A stretch of 64,000 nt of DNA from JAICXG01 sp036825615 (GTDB taxonomy: Bacteria; Verrucomicrobiota; Verrucomicrobiia; Chthoniobacterales; UBA10450): NCBI GenBank assembly GCA_036825615.1, contig DAISXY010000006.1, forward strand, positions 1 through 64,000, read 5' to 3'. This document shows positions 34,811 through 43,670 of this stretch, piece after piece; the stretch's first letter is position 1; each line of letters starts with the position of its first letter. Below the pieces are notes generated by a model. It worked only from the letters and a program-made list of their open reading frames with translations, was not told where the DNA came from and searched no databases. A program made the translations under genes and the position numbers.

Positions 34811-37411
34811 ATGAAGAGATATCTGTCACGTCATGTTTGCTTTGCAGGTCTCGTGCTTGCTTTCTTCTCGTGCTTAAACGGCACGTTACTGAGAGCAGAG
34901 ATAGTTGATGAAGCTAAAGGCCAGGGCAAGACGGTTGCGGATTTCAAGCTCGACGATCACGATTACTTTCACGAGGCCGACATGCGTCCGGACGGAACTG
35001 TCGATGGAACCGGAAACAGCGTGCTGAAGCCGCTCCCCCTGGCTCCGGACGAAATCAAGGGTCGTAACATGTGGCTGCTCTGGTGCGGCGGGAATGAAGC
35101 TTTCTGGGATTATCTCGCCGGACATAGCTATGGCTTCATGGACTTACTCAAGCTGTGTGACTTCGGTCCACGAGATAAGTTCCGCGGCAAACGCTTTGGA
35201 CCGGCGGGATTGATCATCGAACCCAATACAAAGCTTCCGCAAAAGCCAGATGAGTTCGGCTTTGTCATTCGAGAACCGCAGGACCCAGCGGCGTCGCAAC
35301 CTGATCCGAAAATCTATGGCCGTTCGGCCGGAATTGTCGGCCTGCGGCTCTTTCCCAACCCGAAGTTCGACGCCGCGGCCCGAAAACGCTGGGATATCAA
35401 CCGATATTACCAGGACGAGAAATACTACGACGATCCGAAGCTGGTTCGACCTTATCGCGTCGGAATGTCCTGTGTCTTCTGTCATGTCGCGCCGCATCCT
35501 TTAAATCCGCCGGCTGATCCAGAAGCGCCGAAGTGGGAGAATCTCTCGACCACGATTGGCGCCCAATATTTCCGAATGCGCGCGGTTTTCGGCAATCTTC
35601 TGAAGGAGGACAACTTTATTTATCACCTCCTGGATAGTCAGCCGCCGGGGACAATCGACACTTCTCTGATCGCGACGGACCAGATTAACAACACCAGCAC
35701 CATGAACGCGCTTTGGGATTTTGGCGCGCGCCTCGATCGATCGGGCCTGCTCGCTATCTCGCCCGAGTATCGCGACCCGGCCTATGTCACGAATTACCTC
35801 TCGCGCTATGGCCACAATGAATTTGAAAAGCTTTCCCAGGTCTCCGCGCAAATGCCAGTCGCGCTTTACGGGCTTTCCAATGCCTATGCCAACCCTCGCC
35901 CCGTGCCGCGCATCCTCCTGGAAGGTGCGGATTCGGTCGGGGCCTGGGGTGCGCTCGCCCGCGTCTATCTCAACATAGGTCTGTTCTCGGAGCGCTGGAT
36001 CACGCTTTCCAATATCTTCATCGGTTTTCAACAGCAGCGCCCTTTCCGAATCGCGGACGCGGAAAAGAACTCAGTCTATTGGCGAGTCACCGAACGCGAT
36101 GTGGATTATCTCGGTGAGTTCTTTCTCAAATCGACCGGGCCGATGCGGTTAAAGGACGCACCGGGAGGGAAACAACTTGGGCAGTTGAAAGGTGAAGGAG
36201 TGCCCTGGGCGCCGGAACTGGCCGCAGGCCGCAAAGTCTTTGCCGAGCGTTGCATCATTTGTCATTCGAGCAAACAACCAAACGGCCAGAACGGCGCACC
36301 GAAAGGGCCGGAGGCAGTCGACGGAAACAAGTTAGTCGAATATCTGAATGACCCGGCATACCGCCAATGGGCGGTGGCGGAGGTCGAAAAACCAGACTTC
36401 TGGGAGAATAACTTTCTCTCGACCGAGGTTCGGGTTCCGGTAACTCTGGTCAAGACGAATGCGGCGCGCTCACTCGGGAGCAATGCCGTCGCGGGTCACA
36501 TGTGGGATGACTTTTCGTCCGACACTTACAAGAATCTTCCTGCGGTCGGCAAGATTAGTTACTGGAATCCGGCAACCCAGAAGAATGTGGCCTGGCAGCC
36601 GCCCGGAAATGGTCGGGGCTATTACCGGCCGCCGCCTTTGGTCGGGATCTGGGCAACCGCTCCATTCCTCCACAATAATACCTGTGGACTATTCAACAAT
36701 GACCCATCGGTCAAAGGGCGGCTGGAGGCTTTTGACGATGGAATTCATCGGCTTCTCACTCACGGGCCCACGCTCGAAGAAGCCGAGGCCAATCGCTATC
36801 TCTGGGCCGGAGGACCTTCCACGGACAAGGGCGCTCCGCTGAATCAGGCAACGCTTCGGCGACTGCAACAGGACCGCGGGCTCATCTGGCGAACGCCGGT
36901 CGAATCGCATCTGCATATACCGGCAAGCGGAATTCAGCAGTTTCTCACTGGGGTAAGTCCTGGCTGGATCAGATGGCTGGTCGCGTACCCATGGATTTGC
37001 TTTGTCGTGCTCCTCCTGATTGGGCTTGCGATTCTGATCGTTATTCGCCGGCGCGTGCTGGGATACATCGTCATCGTGCTCGCGATCCTGCTGGGATTCT
37101 TTGCTGCGTTTCTTGATGGCGCGTTCGGCGATCTAAATGTAGTGCCCGTGCCGGCGGGAACCCCAGTGGACCTGCTCGCCAATCTTGACCCGGCCGCGGC
37201 CACGATCACAAAGCCGGGAAATCTCCTTGCTCTGACCTCAGGGATGAAAGCCTTGAAGAAACCAGGAAGCGAGGCGGAGCGGAAGGAAGTGACAAGGCTG
37301 CTCGAAATGAGTACCTCGCCGGACTTGGTCCTGGACCGCGGTCATTACTTCGCCAAGGATCTAACCAAGCAGGAGCTCGATGATCTCATCGACCTGTTGA
37401 AGACCTTCTAG
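34811..37411 (+). CDS. Membrane-anchored di-haem cytochrome c, oxygenase/peroxidase-like
   Basis: 866 residues from MKRYLSRH, with AGGTAGG upstream as ribosome binding site. A signal peptide is followed by two haem c motifs, CVFCH (C221) and CIICH (C481), and two hydrophobic helices near residues 720-770, then a short C-terminal domain ending HYFAKDLTKQELDDLIDLLK. It is a paralogue of the lipoprotein encoded at 39532. The size and two widely spaced CxxCH motifs resemble di-haem peroxidases (MauG/CcpA superfamily) and the rubber oxygenase RoxA. The membrane anchor would hold it at the inner membrane. The electron partner is probably the adjacent GMC oxidoreductase. Confidence 0.82.
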   Translation: MKRYLSRHVCFAGLVLAFFSCLNGTLLRAEIVDEAKGQGKTVADFKLDDHDYFHEADMRPDGTVDGTGNSVLKPLPLAPDEIKGRNMWLLWCGGNEAFWDYLAGHSYGFMDLLKLCDFGPRDKFRGKRFGPAGLIIEPNTKLPQKPDEFGFVIREPQDPAASQPDPKIYGRSAGIVGLRLFPNPKFDAAARKRWDINRYYQDEKYYDDPKLVRPYRVGMSCVFCHVAPHPLNPPADPEAPKWENLSTTIGAQYFRMRAVFGNLLKEDNFIYHLLDSQPPGTIDTSLIATDQINNTSTMNALWDFGARLDRSGLLAISPEYRDPAYVTNYLSRYGHNEFEKLSQVSAQMPVALYGLSNAYANPRPVPRILLEGADSVGAWGALARVYLNIGLFSERWITLSNIFIGFQQQRPFRIADAEKNSVYWRVTERDVDYLGEFFLKSTGPMRLKDAPGGKQLGQLKGEGVPWAPELAAGRKVFAERCIICHSSKQPNGQNGAPKGPEAVDGNKLVEYLNDPAYRQWAVAEVEKPDFWENNFLSTEVRVPVTLVKTNAARSLGSNAVAGHMWDDFSSDTYKNLPAVGKISYWNPATQKNVAWQPPGNGRGYYRPPPLVGIWATAPFLHNNTCGLFNNDPSVKGRLEAFDDGIHRLLTHGPTLEEAEANRYLWAGGPSTDKGAPLNQATLRRLQQDRGLIWRTPVESHLHIPASGIQQFLTGVSPGWIRWLVAYPWICFVVLLLIGLAILIVIRRRVLGYIVIVLAILLGFFAAFLDGAFGDLNVVPVPAGTPVDLLANLDPAAATITKPGNLLALTSGMKALKKPGSEAERKEVTRLLEMSTSPDLVLDRGHYFAKDLTKQELDDLIDLLKTF

Positions 37412-37433
37412 GTGGGTCCTGAGAGAGCTGCGC

Positions 37434-39437
37434 TTGGCCATTGCGGAAATGAACGGCACCGCGTTGCATCCGAAGCAGGAAGACGCCCACTTTGACTTCA
37501 TTGTCGTTGGCTCCGGTGCCGGGGGCGGACCGCTCGCCTGTAACCTCGCGCGGAATGGTTTCCGTGTCCTTGTTCTCGAAGCCGGCGGCTGGGACTCACC
37601 GCCCGAGGCGCAAATTCCGGCCTTCCATCCCCAGGCCAGTGAACACCCGGACCTAAGCTGGGAATTCTTCGTCCGGCATTACTCTAATGCGCCCGAGCCG
37701 GACTCGAAGTGGGATAGCGAGCATCACGGCATCTTTTATCCGCGCGCCGCGACTGTCGGTGGTTGTGCCTACCACAACGCGATGATCACGCTTTGCGGAC
37801 CGGGTGGCGACTGGGATGAGATTGCGCGAATGACAAATGATCAGTCCTGGAGCGCCGACCGGATGCGTGGTTACTTCGAACGGCTCGAAAACTGCCATTA
37901 TGTGCCGCGACCTGGTGTAACCGAGGATTCACTCCTCACCAGGATCTGGAACAAAATAGTCAGTTATTTCCCAATTCTGCCCGGCGGTAACCCAGGTCGA
38001 CACGGTTTCAACGGCTGGCTCCATACCACGGTCGCGGATCCGACGCTCGGGATGAAAGATGAACAGTTAGTGCAGGAAGTCCTTTGCGCACTGTTTGCCA
38101 CCCTCTCAACCCAGGGCTGGCGCGCCCTGGGCACGGTTGAATCCTTCCTGACCGACGTGATGGGTAACAAGGCGAGGGCGCGGTTCGATCCAAACGACTG
38201 GGAGACGATGCGGCGACGGCCGGAAGGGATCATGCTGGTTCCGATTGCGGTGCGCGACGGGCAGCGAAGCAGCCCCCGTGATTACCTCGCGGAAACGCAG
38301 CAGAGTCATCCTGAGTGTCTCACGATTCAGACCCACACCCTGGTTAGTGAGGTTGTATTTGACCGCGCTCCTGGCGCAGCAGGAGAACCGGTGGCGATCG
38401 GCGTGCGCTACTTGCGCGGCAAACATCTGTATAAGGCGCATCCAGAACCGAGCGGGGCGAGCGGAGAAGCGGGCGAAGTCTTTTGCCGCCGGGAAGTGAT
38501 CCTGTGTGGCGGAGCGTATAACACGCCGCAATTGTTGATGCTTTCAGGTATCGGTTCCAAACAGGAGTTGGAAAGACATGGAATTGCCGTTCGTGTCGAG
38601 TTAGCCGGTGTGGGAACAAATTTGCAGGACCGCTACGAGATAGGTGTAATCTCGGAAGCAAAGAAAGATTTCGTCCTGCTTGAAAACCTGAGGCTACGGA
38701 TGCCTAAGGGTGAGGAAGAAGCCGATCCCGCGCTCAAAGAGTGGTTGGAACATAAGACGGGTCTTTACACGAGCAACGCAGTTATCCTTGGGATCCTGAA
38801 AAAGTCGAAGCCCACGCTTCCAGCGGCCGATCTCTTTATCTTCGCCGTCCCGGGATTCTTCAAGGGTTACTACAAGGGATACTCGGAAGACCGCGCTAAC
38901 CCCGACCTCGCGACAAAGCACAACTTGCTCACCTGGCTGGTGATGAAAGCCCATACCAGGAACCGCGGCGGGACAGTTAAGCTTCGGAGCGCCGATCCTC
39001 GCGATGTCCCGGAGATCAACTTCCACTATTTCCATGAAGGAAGTGAGGGGGAAGCAAACGAAGATCTCGATGCCATTACCGAAGGTTTCAAGTTCGTGCG
39101 CCGGATCAATCAGATTGGAACCCGGCAGGGCGTGATCAAGAACGAGATTTGGCCCAGGCCCGAAGATCACGTCACCGACGACGCCGCGATTCACCGCTTT
39201 ATCATGAGGGAAGCCTGGGGTCATCATGCCTCCTGCACCTGTCCGATTGGCGCGGACGACGACGCGATGGCGGTTCTCGACAGCCGTTTTCGGGTGCGCG
39301 GGGTGCGGAACCTTCGGGTGGTAGACGCGAGCGTCTTTCCGAAAATTCCGGGACTCTTCATCGCGACCAACATTTATATGATCTCGGAGAAGGCCAGCGA
39401 CGTCATCAGCGAGGACAACGGCGGACCGAAGACATAG
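37434..39437 (+). CDS. GMC-family FAD-dependent oxidoreductase
   Basis: 667 residues with a TTG start preceded by GAGAG at seven bases; an ATG at 37449 is the alternative. FDFIVVGSGAGGGPLACNLA is the FAD-binding Rossmann motif, TVGGCAYHNAMI and ILCGGAYNTPQLLMLSGIG are GMC signatures, and the C-terminus has WGHHASCTCPIG and IPGLFIATNIYM. GMC enzymes oxidise alcohols, sugars or sterols. Lying between two cytochrome c genes, it probably passes electrons to them, as in gluconate or sorbitol dehydrogenases, rather than to O2. No export signal is obvious at the N-terminus, so location is uncertain. Confidence 0.9.
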   Translation: MAIAEMNGTALHPKQEDAHFDFIVVGSGAGGGPLACNLARNGFRVLVLEAGGWDSPPEAQIPAFHPQASEHPDLSWEFFVRHYSNAPEPDSKWDSEHHGIFYPRAATVGGCAYHNAMITLCGPGGDWDEIARMTNDQSWSADRMRGYFERLENCHYVPRPGVTEDSLLTRIWNKIVSYFPILPGGNPGRHGFNGWLHTTVADPTLGMKDEQLVQEVLCALFATLSTQGWRALGTVESFLTDVMGNKARARFDPNDWETMRRRPEGIMLVPIAVRDGQRSSPRDYLAETQQSHPECLTIQTHTLVSEVVFDRAPGAAGEPVAIGVRYLRGKHLYKAHPEPSGASGEAGEVFCRREVILCGGAYNTPQLLMLSGIGSKQELERHGIAVRVELAGVGTNLQDRYEIGVISEAKKDFVLLENLRLRMPKGEEEADPALKEWLEHKTGLYTSNAVILGILKKSKPTLPAADLFIFAVPGFFKGYYKGYSEDRANPDLATKHNLLTWLVMKAHTRNRGGTVKLRSADPRDVPEINFHYFHEGSEGEANEDLDAITEGFKFVRRINQIGTRQGVIKNEIWPRPEDHVTDDAAIHRFIMREAWGHHASCTCPIGADDDAMAVLDSRFRVRGVRNLRVVDASVFPKIPGLFIATNIYMISEKASDVISEDNGGPKT

Positions 39438-39531
39438 GGCTAGCACAATTTCGCATACGAAAAGTTCTTGCCTGAGGAGTGAATCGCGCTGTAAACCACC
39501 GGCGGTCAGGGAAGGCCTTGACCCGCAGCAG

Positions 39532-41673
39532 ATGGCGATGAACACCCTGCGCAAAATGATCGCTCCAACGGGTTGCGGTTTGCTTCTCGGCCTGACTCTT
39601 GCCGGCTGTGGCAAGCAACCGGTGGACGAAGCGATGGCTGCTGGCCTAACGACAGCGGATTTTCCACAGATCACCCGGGACGTCTTTAAGCCGATGGACG
39701 GCGGCCTCAGGCTAACTCCCGAGGAAATCATGGGTCGCAACGCCTGGATTCTTTGGAGCGCGGGCGACCAGGGCTTTTGGGACCGCGCGGCTCAGGACAG
39801 TTATGGATTGATCGATCTTTTGAAGATGCTCGACAACCGGAAGTATCCGCGTGCTCAGCGATTCAGAGAATTAGGCCTTGTAAATGAGCCCGGTTTCCGC
39901 GCCGCGGCCAAGCCGGATCAATTCGGGTTATGGCTCGACGAACAAACCGAGCCGGAGCCGAGCGGGATCGACGCGAAAGTTTATGGCAAGCCTTCCGGAG
40001 TCATTGGCTTTCGCTTGTTCCCGAACCCGCAGTTTGACGGCAAAGCCCAGGAACGGTGGGACGGCGCTCGCTTCATGGATGACCCGAGCTACTACAACAA
40101 TAACAAGTTAGTGCGCCCCTACCGCGTCGGGGTTGCGTGTGGGGCTTGTCATGTAGCTCCAAATCCATGCAAGCCCCCGAGGGATCCTGAGAACCCCGCA
40201 TGGGATAACCTCGCTTCGGCGATCGGTAACCAATATCTCAACGAAGGCAAAGTCTTTGCCTGTAATGTCGCGCAAGGAGGTTTCTTTTACGAAATGCTGG
40301 CCGCGCAACCGCGGGGGACGTCCGATACCTCGCGGATCGCAACCGATCACATCAACAATCCAAACGCGATCAATGCCATCTTTTTGCTGGGCGAACGGGA
40401 GCGGATCGGAGCGCACGAAAAAGTTACAGGTGGGAGTCTCGCGTTACCGGGCGAGAAGGAAGAAATGAATGTCCCACATATCTTGAAAGATGGTGCGGAC
40501 TCTGTGGGCGTGGCCGGCGCGGCGCTGCGGGTCTATGTCAACATCGGAATGTTTTCCGAGTATTGGTTGACCCGGCACAACCGTCTGCTCGGCCTTCAAC
40601 CGCAAAAGCCTTTTGAGATTCCCTATGCGCGCAAGCACTCCGTCTACTGGCAGGCGACAGCGGAACGGGTGGGAAACATCGCTGCCTTTTTCCGCAAGCT
40701 GAAACCGTTCCATCTCGCCGACGCGCCGGGTGGAAAAGCCTATCTCACAAGCGACGAAACGGTCATGAGTCATGGAAGGGAGGTTTTCGCGGAGAATTGC
40801 GCGAGCTGTCATTCGAGTAAGCAGCCGCCTGCCGGTATCGACCCGCGTTCCGGCGACGGAAAAGCCTGGTTCCGCGCGGCGTTGAAGGAGCCGAGCTTTC
40901 TCGAAGATAATTTCCTTTCCGATGACAAGCCTTACCCAGTCACGACGATCAAGACTAATTCGGCGCGAGCATTCGCCACCAATGCCACGGCCGGTCACAT
41001 CTGGGATAACTTCTCTTCCCAGACTTACAAGGAGCGGGGCCCGATCGAGCCGCTCGAGTTTTTTAATCCTTTTGACGCAGCTCATCCGATCAGGTTCCAG
41101 CCGAGAGCCTCGGGAGGAACGGGCTATTACCGGACGGCATCGGTGGCCAGCGTCTGGAGTTCGGCGCCTTTGCTGCACAACAACTCTCTGGGAACATTTA
41201 CCGGTGATCCGTCGGTAGCGGGCCGAATCGCAGCGTTCAACGATGCGATTGAAAAGCTGCTTTGGCCGGAGAAGCGGCTGAATCGCCAGTCAATCTGGCG
41301 GACGCAGAACGAATGCCGCCTCCAGCTACGGAAGGAGTTTGTGCCCGTGGCACTTCGCGCCCTCGCGAAGGAAGACGGTTATATCAAGATCGGATATATC
41401 CCAAAAGGCACTCCGATCAACCTGATTGGAAACCTGGAACCCGATTTTGCCCAACTCGCGGGCTTGCAGGCGAAGATTGCGGCCGCGCTCCTGAAGATTC
41501 ACACTCGTAATTTGTCATCGGATGAGGCTACATCTGAGCTCGTGAAACTGGTTCCGGAATTGCTCGCGGCGAACAAATGCCCTGATTTCATCGAGGACGA
41601 GGGACATTACTTTGGAACTGATCTGCCTGACGCTGACAAAAGGGCACTGATTGAATTTCTAAAGACGTTGTAA
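39532..41673 (+). CDS. Di-haem cytochrome c lipoprotein, oxygenase/peroxidase-like
   Basis: 713 residues. The N-terminus is a lipoprotein signal with lipobox LAGC, so the protein is lipid-anchored outside the inner membrane. Two haem c motifs, CGACH (C203) and CASCH (C423), are 220 residues apart, close to the spacing known for RoxA. Shared blocks with the cytochrome encoded at 34811 include GRNAWILWSAGDQGFWD, GFRLFPNPQFDG, LVRPYRVGVACGACH and HYFGTDL. It may oxidise a hydrophobic substrate or accept electrons from the GMC enzyme; the sequence does not decide between these. It carries one octamer copy near its start. Confidence 0.83.
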   Translation: MAMNTLRKMIAPTGCGLLLGLTLAGCGKQPVDEAMAAGLTTADFPQITRDVFKPMDGGLRLTPEEIMGRNAWILWSAGDQGFWDRAAQDSYGLIDLLKMLDNRKYPRAQRFRELGLVNEPGFRAAAKPDQFGLWLDEQTEPEPSGIDAKVYGKPSGVIGFRLFPNPQFDGKAQERWDGARFMDDPSYYNNNKLVRPYRVGVACGACHVAPNPCKPPRDPENPAWDNLASAIGNQYLNEGKVFACNVAQGGFFYEMLAAQPRGTSDTSRIATDHINNPNAINAIFLLGERERIGAHEKVTGGSLALPGEKEEMNVPHILKDGADSVGVAGAALRVYVNIGMFSEYWLTRHNRLLGLQPQKPFEIPYARKHSVYWQATAERVGNIAAFFRKLKPFHLADAPGGKAYLTSDETVMSHGREVFAENCASCHSSKQPPAGIDPRSGDGKAWFRAALKEPSFLEDNFLSDDKPYPVTTIKTNSARAFATNATAGHIWDNFSSQTYKERGPIEPLEFFNPFDAAHPIRFQPRASGGTGYYRTASVASVWSSAPLLHNNSLGTFTGDPSVAGRIAAFNDAIEKLLWPEKRLNRQSIWRTQNECRLQLRKEFVPVALRALAKEDGYIKIGYIPKGTPINLIGNLEPDFAQLAGLQAKIAAALLKIHTRNLSSDEATSELVKLVPELLAANKCPDFIEDEGHYFGTDLPDADKRALIEFLKTL

Positions 41674-41702
41674 CTAATGAAAACAAAAGCAGAGGAGGAA
41701 AT

Positions 41703-42146
41703 ATGCCGATAACCGTTGCGGAAATGTTGAAGATGTCGCAGGCGGAGCTGGACGACCTGTTCAAAAACAGCCTGCCGGGAGAGATTCCAAATGGCGAAGC
41801 CAAAGGCACTGCGATCGTCGCGCCGGGAACAACCTATACTCAGGACATTGCGAACTTCGTGAGTCACTTTGCCTGGCAGGGTAAGGTGTTCGACGCCGCC
41901 AAGGGTGTGCTGCGAAACAAGATTCTGCCCTTTGGCCTGAATGCGATTATCGCCCGGGTCTACAAGGGCCCGAGCTGGCTCGATAACAAGGAGTGTATTG
42001 TGCTCGACTATTCCGACACCTCGCTCGTTGCCCACTGGATCCGCGATGAGATTCGTGCGGTCGGACCGAACATTTACCTTGGAAAAGTCTACTGGAGCAA
42101 AAAGCGGCTGATTGACTTCGCGCTCGAGTTCCCAGCCGCGACCTGA
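41703..42146 (+). CDS. Conserved protein of unknown function in the redox block
   Basis: 147 residues. A strong ribosome binding site (AGAGGAGG) lies just upstream, so the start is secure. The N-terminus MPITVAEMLKMSQAELDDLF has no signal peptide. The core FAWQGKVFDAAKGVLRNKI and CIVLDYSDTSLVAHWIRDEI and GKVYWSKKRLIDFALEF looks like a small beta-barrel ligand-binding fold. I recognise no named family. Placement 30 bases after the cytochrome gene and 21 before the catalase-like gene implies co-expression; a lipid or haem carrier role is only a guess. Confidence 0.75.
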   Translation: MPITVAEMLKMSQAELDDLFKNSLPGEIPNGEAKGTAIVAPGTTYTQDIANFVSHFAWQGKVFDAAKGVLRNKILPFGLNAIIARVYKGPSWLDNKECIVLDYSDTSLVAHWIRDEIRAVGPNIYLGKVYWSKKRLIDFALEFPAAT

Positions 42147-42167
42147 GATTAGGCAACATCAGATGCC

Positions 42168-43394
42168 GTGAACTCCAACGTCAGCCGACCAATGCCGCGG
42201 GCCAACACTGGCTCGCGCCTCCTCGATTGGATCAGCGACACAACCATGTTCCTCTTGCAAATGGAACGTCGCGTTGACCATTGGATACGGCCGGTGTTTG
42301 ACGCCACTTTGCGAGATCCCATTGCGCGCTTCGTGACATGGTTAATCAACAAGCAACGAAAGGACGACGTTTTAAGACTCGCTGAGGAGCGAGCAATCCC
42401 GAACGAGGAACAATATCTCAACTCAATCATCGAGAGTTTCACGACTCAGATGAAACTCCTCTGGAAACCCGGTGGTTTCGAGCGTGGCGGAAATACCAAG
42501 ACGCAGGGACTTGTGCGCGGCGAGTTTATCATCCATGACAACCTCGCGCCGCAATTCCGGCATGGCATCTTTGCCCAGGCGCAGACATTTCGGTGCTGGG
42601 TTCGCTTTTCCGGACCTGGCCCCTATGTCACCCCTGACATCGATGATGTCGGTTTCATGAGCATCAGCATCAAACTTCTGGATGTGCCGGGGCCGAAATT
42701 GATGGATGAGGAGAAGTTTACGCTCGACATGTTTGGCGTTTCCACGCCGACCTTTGTCACCCAGGACACAAAGTCGAACGCGCATTTGCAGAAGTGGAGT
42801 GTGAAGAACGCCCAGATTTTTCACTTCGTGAATTTTCGCCAGCCCCACATTCTCGACATGATCATGCAAGGGCTCTGGGTGAAAACGCAGAGCAGTCCTT
42901 TCGAAGCTCCTTATTTTAGCTGTGTTCCCTACTTGCTCGGTGCAGGCCAGGCGATGCAATACTCGGTCTGGCCCAAGACGAAGAGGAAGACACCGATTCC
43001 GCGACTGCCTTTGCGGCCGCCGGATGATTACTTGCGCATGGCGATGGTCAAGTCGCTGAGCGAAGGGGATGTCGAACTCGACTTTCGCATCCAATTGCAA
43101 ACCGATCCATTCCTGATGCCGATTGAGAATAATGGCGTACTCTGGCCGGAGAAGTTATCGCCCCGGGTTTCGGTCGCGACTCTCCGCCTTCCGCAGCAGA
43201 AGTTCGATTCCCCTGGGCAAATAGAGTTCGCGAAAAAGCTCTCGTTCAACCCATGGCATACGACCGCGGAGCATCGGCCACTCGGGAATCAAAGTCGCGC
43301 GCGCAAGCGAATGTATCTCGAGTTATCTACGCTCCGACACAACATGAATGATGTGCCTCATTATGAGCCGACCGGAGATGAGACATTTGAATGA
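42168..43394 (+). CDS. Catalase-related haem protein lacking the distal histidine
   Basis: 408 residues, GTG start. The family core is present: GLVRGEFIIHDNLAPQFRHG, FRCWVRFSGPGP, GFMSISIKLLDVPGPKL and, at the C-terminus, FNPWHTTAEHRPLG and RARKRMYLELSTLRH. In catalases and short relatives, the distal haem histidine sits in R-x-x-H-x-K-x-x-G; here that segment is RGGNTKTQG, with Asn for His. The distal Asn after the WVRFS motif also appears to be missing (WVRFSGPG). Normal H2O2 dismutation is therefore unlikely. Some catalase relatives rearrange fatty acid hydroperoxides, which would suit a lipase/oxygenase cluster, but the loss of His argues for yet another chemistry. Confidence 0.75.
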   Translation: MNSNVSRPMPRANTGSRLLDWISDTTMFLLQMERRVDHWIRPVFDATLRDPIARFVTWLINKQRKDDVLRLAEERAIPNEEQYLNSIIESFTTQMKLLWKPGGFERGGNTKTQGLVRGEFIIHDNLAPQFRHGIFAQAQTFRCWVRFSGPGPYVTPDIDDVGFMSISIKLLDVPGPKLMDEEKFTLDMFGVSTPTFVTQDTKSNAHLQKWSVKNAQIFHFVNFRQPHILDMIMQGLWVKTQSSPFEAPYFSCVPYLLGAGQAMQYSVWPKTKRKTPIPRLPLRPPDDYLRMAMVKSLSEGDVELDFRIQLQTDPFLMPIENNGVLWPEKLSPRVSVATLRLPQQKFDSPGQIEFAKKLSFNPWHTTAEHRPLGNQSRARKRMYLELSTLRHNMNDVPHYEPTGDETFE

Positions 43395-43409
43395 GAGGCG
43401 GTTGATAAG

Positions 43410-43612
43410 TTGTGACCTGCCCTCACCGGCGGCTGGCGCCGTCCGCCTCTCCCACGGGGAGAGGGAGTCACTCCTGCGGTTGCGAGATCACGCCCCGATT
43501 TTTTCACTCGCGTCCGCCAGCTTTTGTCGTCCCATCGCGTCGCCTGCGACTCAGTCCCTCTCTCCCGGTGGGAGAGACGCACGCGCGAAGCGCGGCAGTG
43601 AGGGCACGGCTT
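43410..43612. repeat. Imperfect palindromic repeat, family C
   Basis: The left end CCCTCACCGGCGGCTGGCG and CCTCTCCCACGGGGAGAGG pair with the right end CCCTCTCTCCCGGTGGGAGAG and GCGGCAGTGAGGGC. The centre is about 70 bases. This fills the only gap over 100 bases within the redox block and might act as a partial terminator or processing site between the catalase-like gene and the 433-residue gene. Confidence 0.6.
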
Positions 43613-43670
43613 CCTCGGCGGGACGATCGGAACATCCCGGTCGTTCGCCTTCGTAGGCTTCTTAGGACTT

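Noticed and set aside
42168..43394. Calling this gene a true catalase (katE/katA)
   Set aside because: It is too short and the distal histidine is replaced by Asn.
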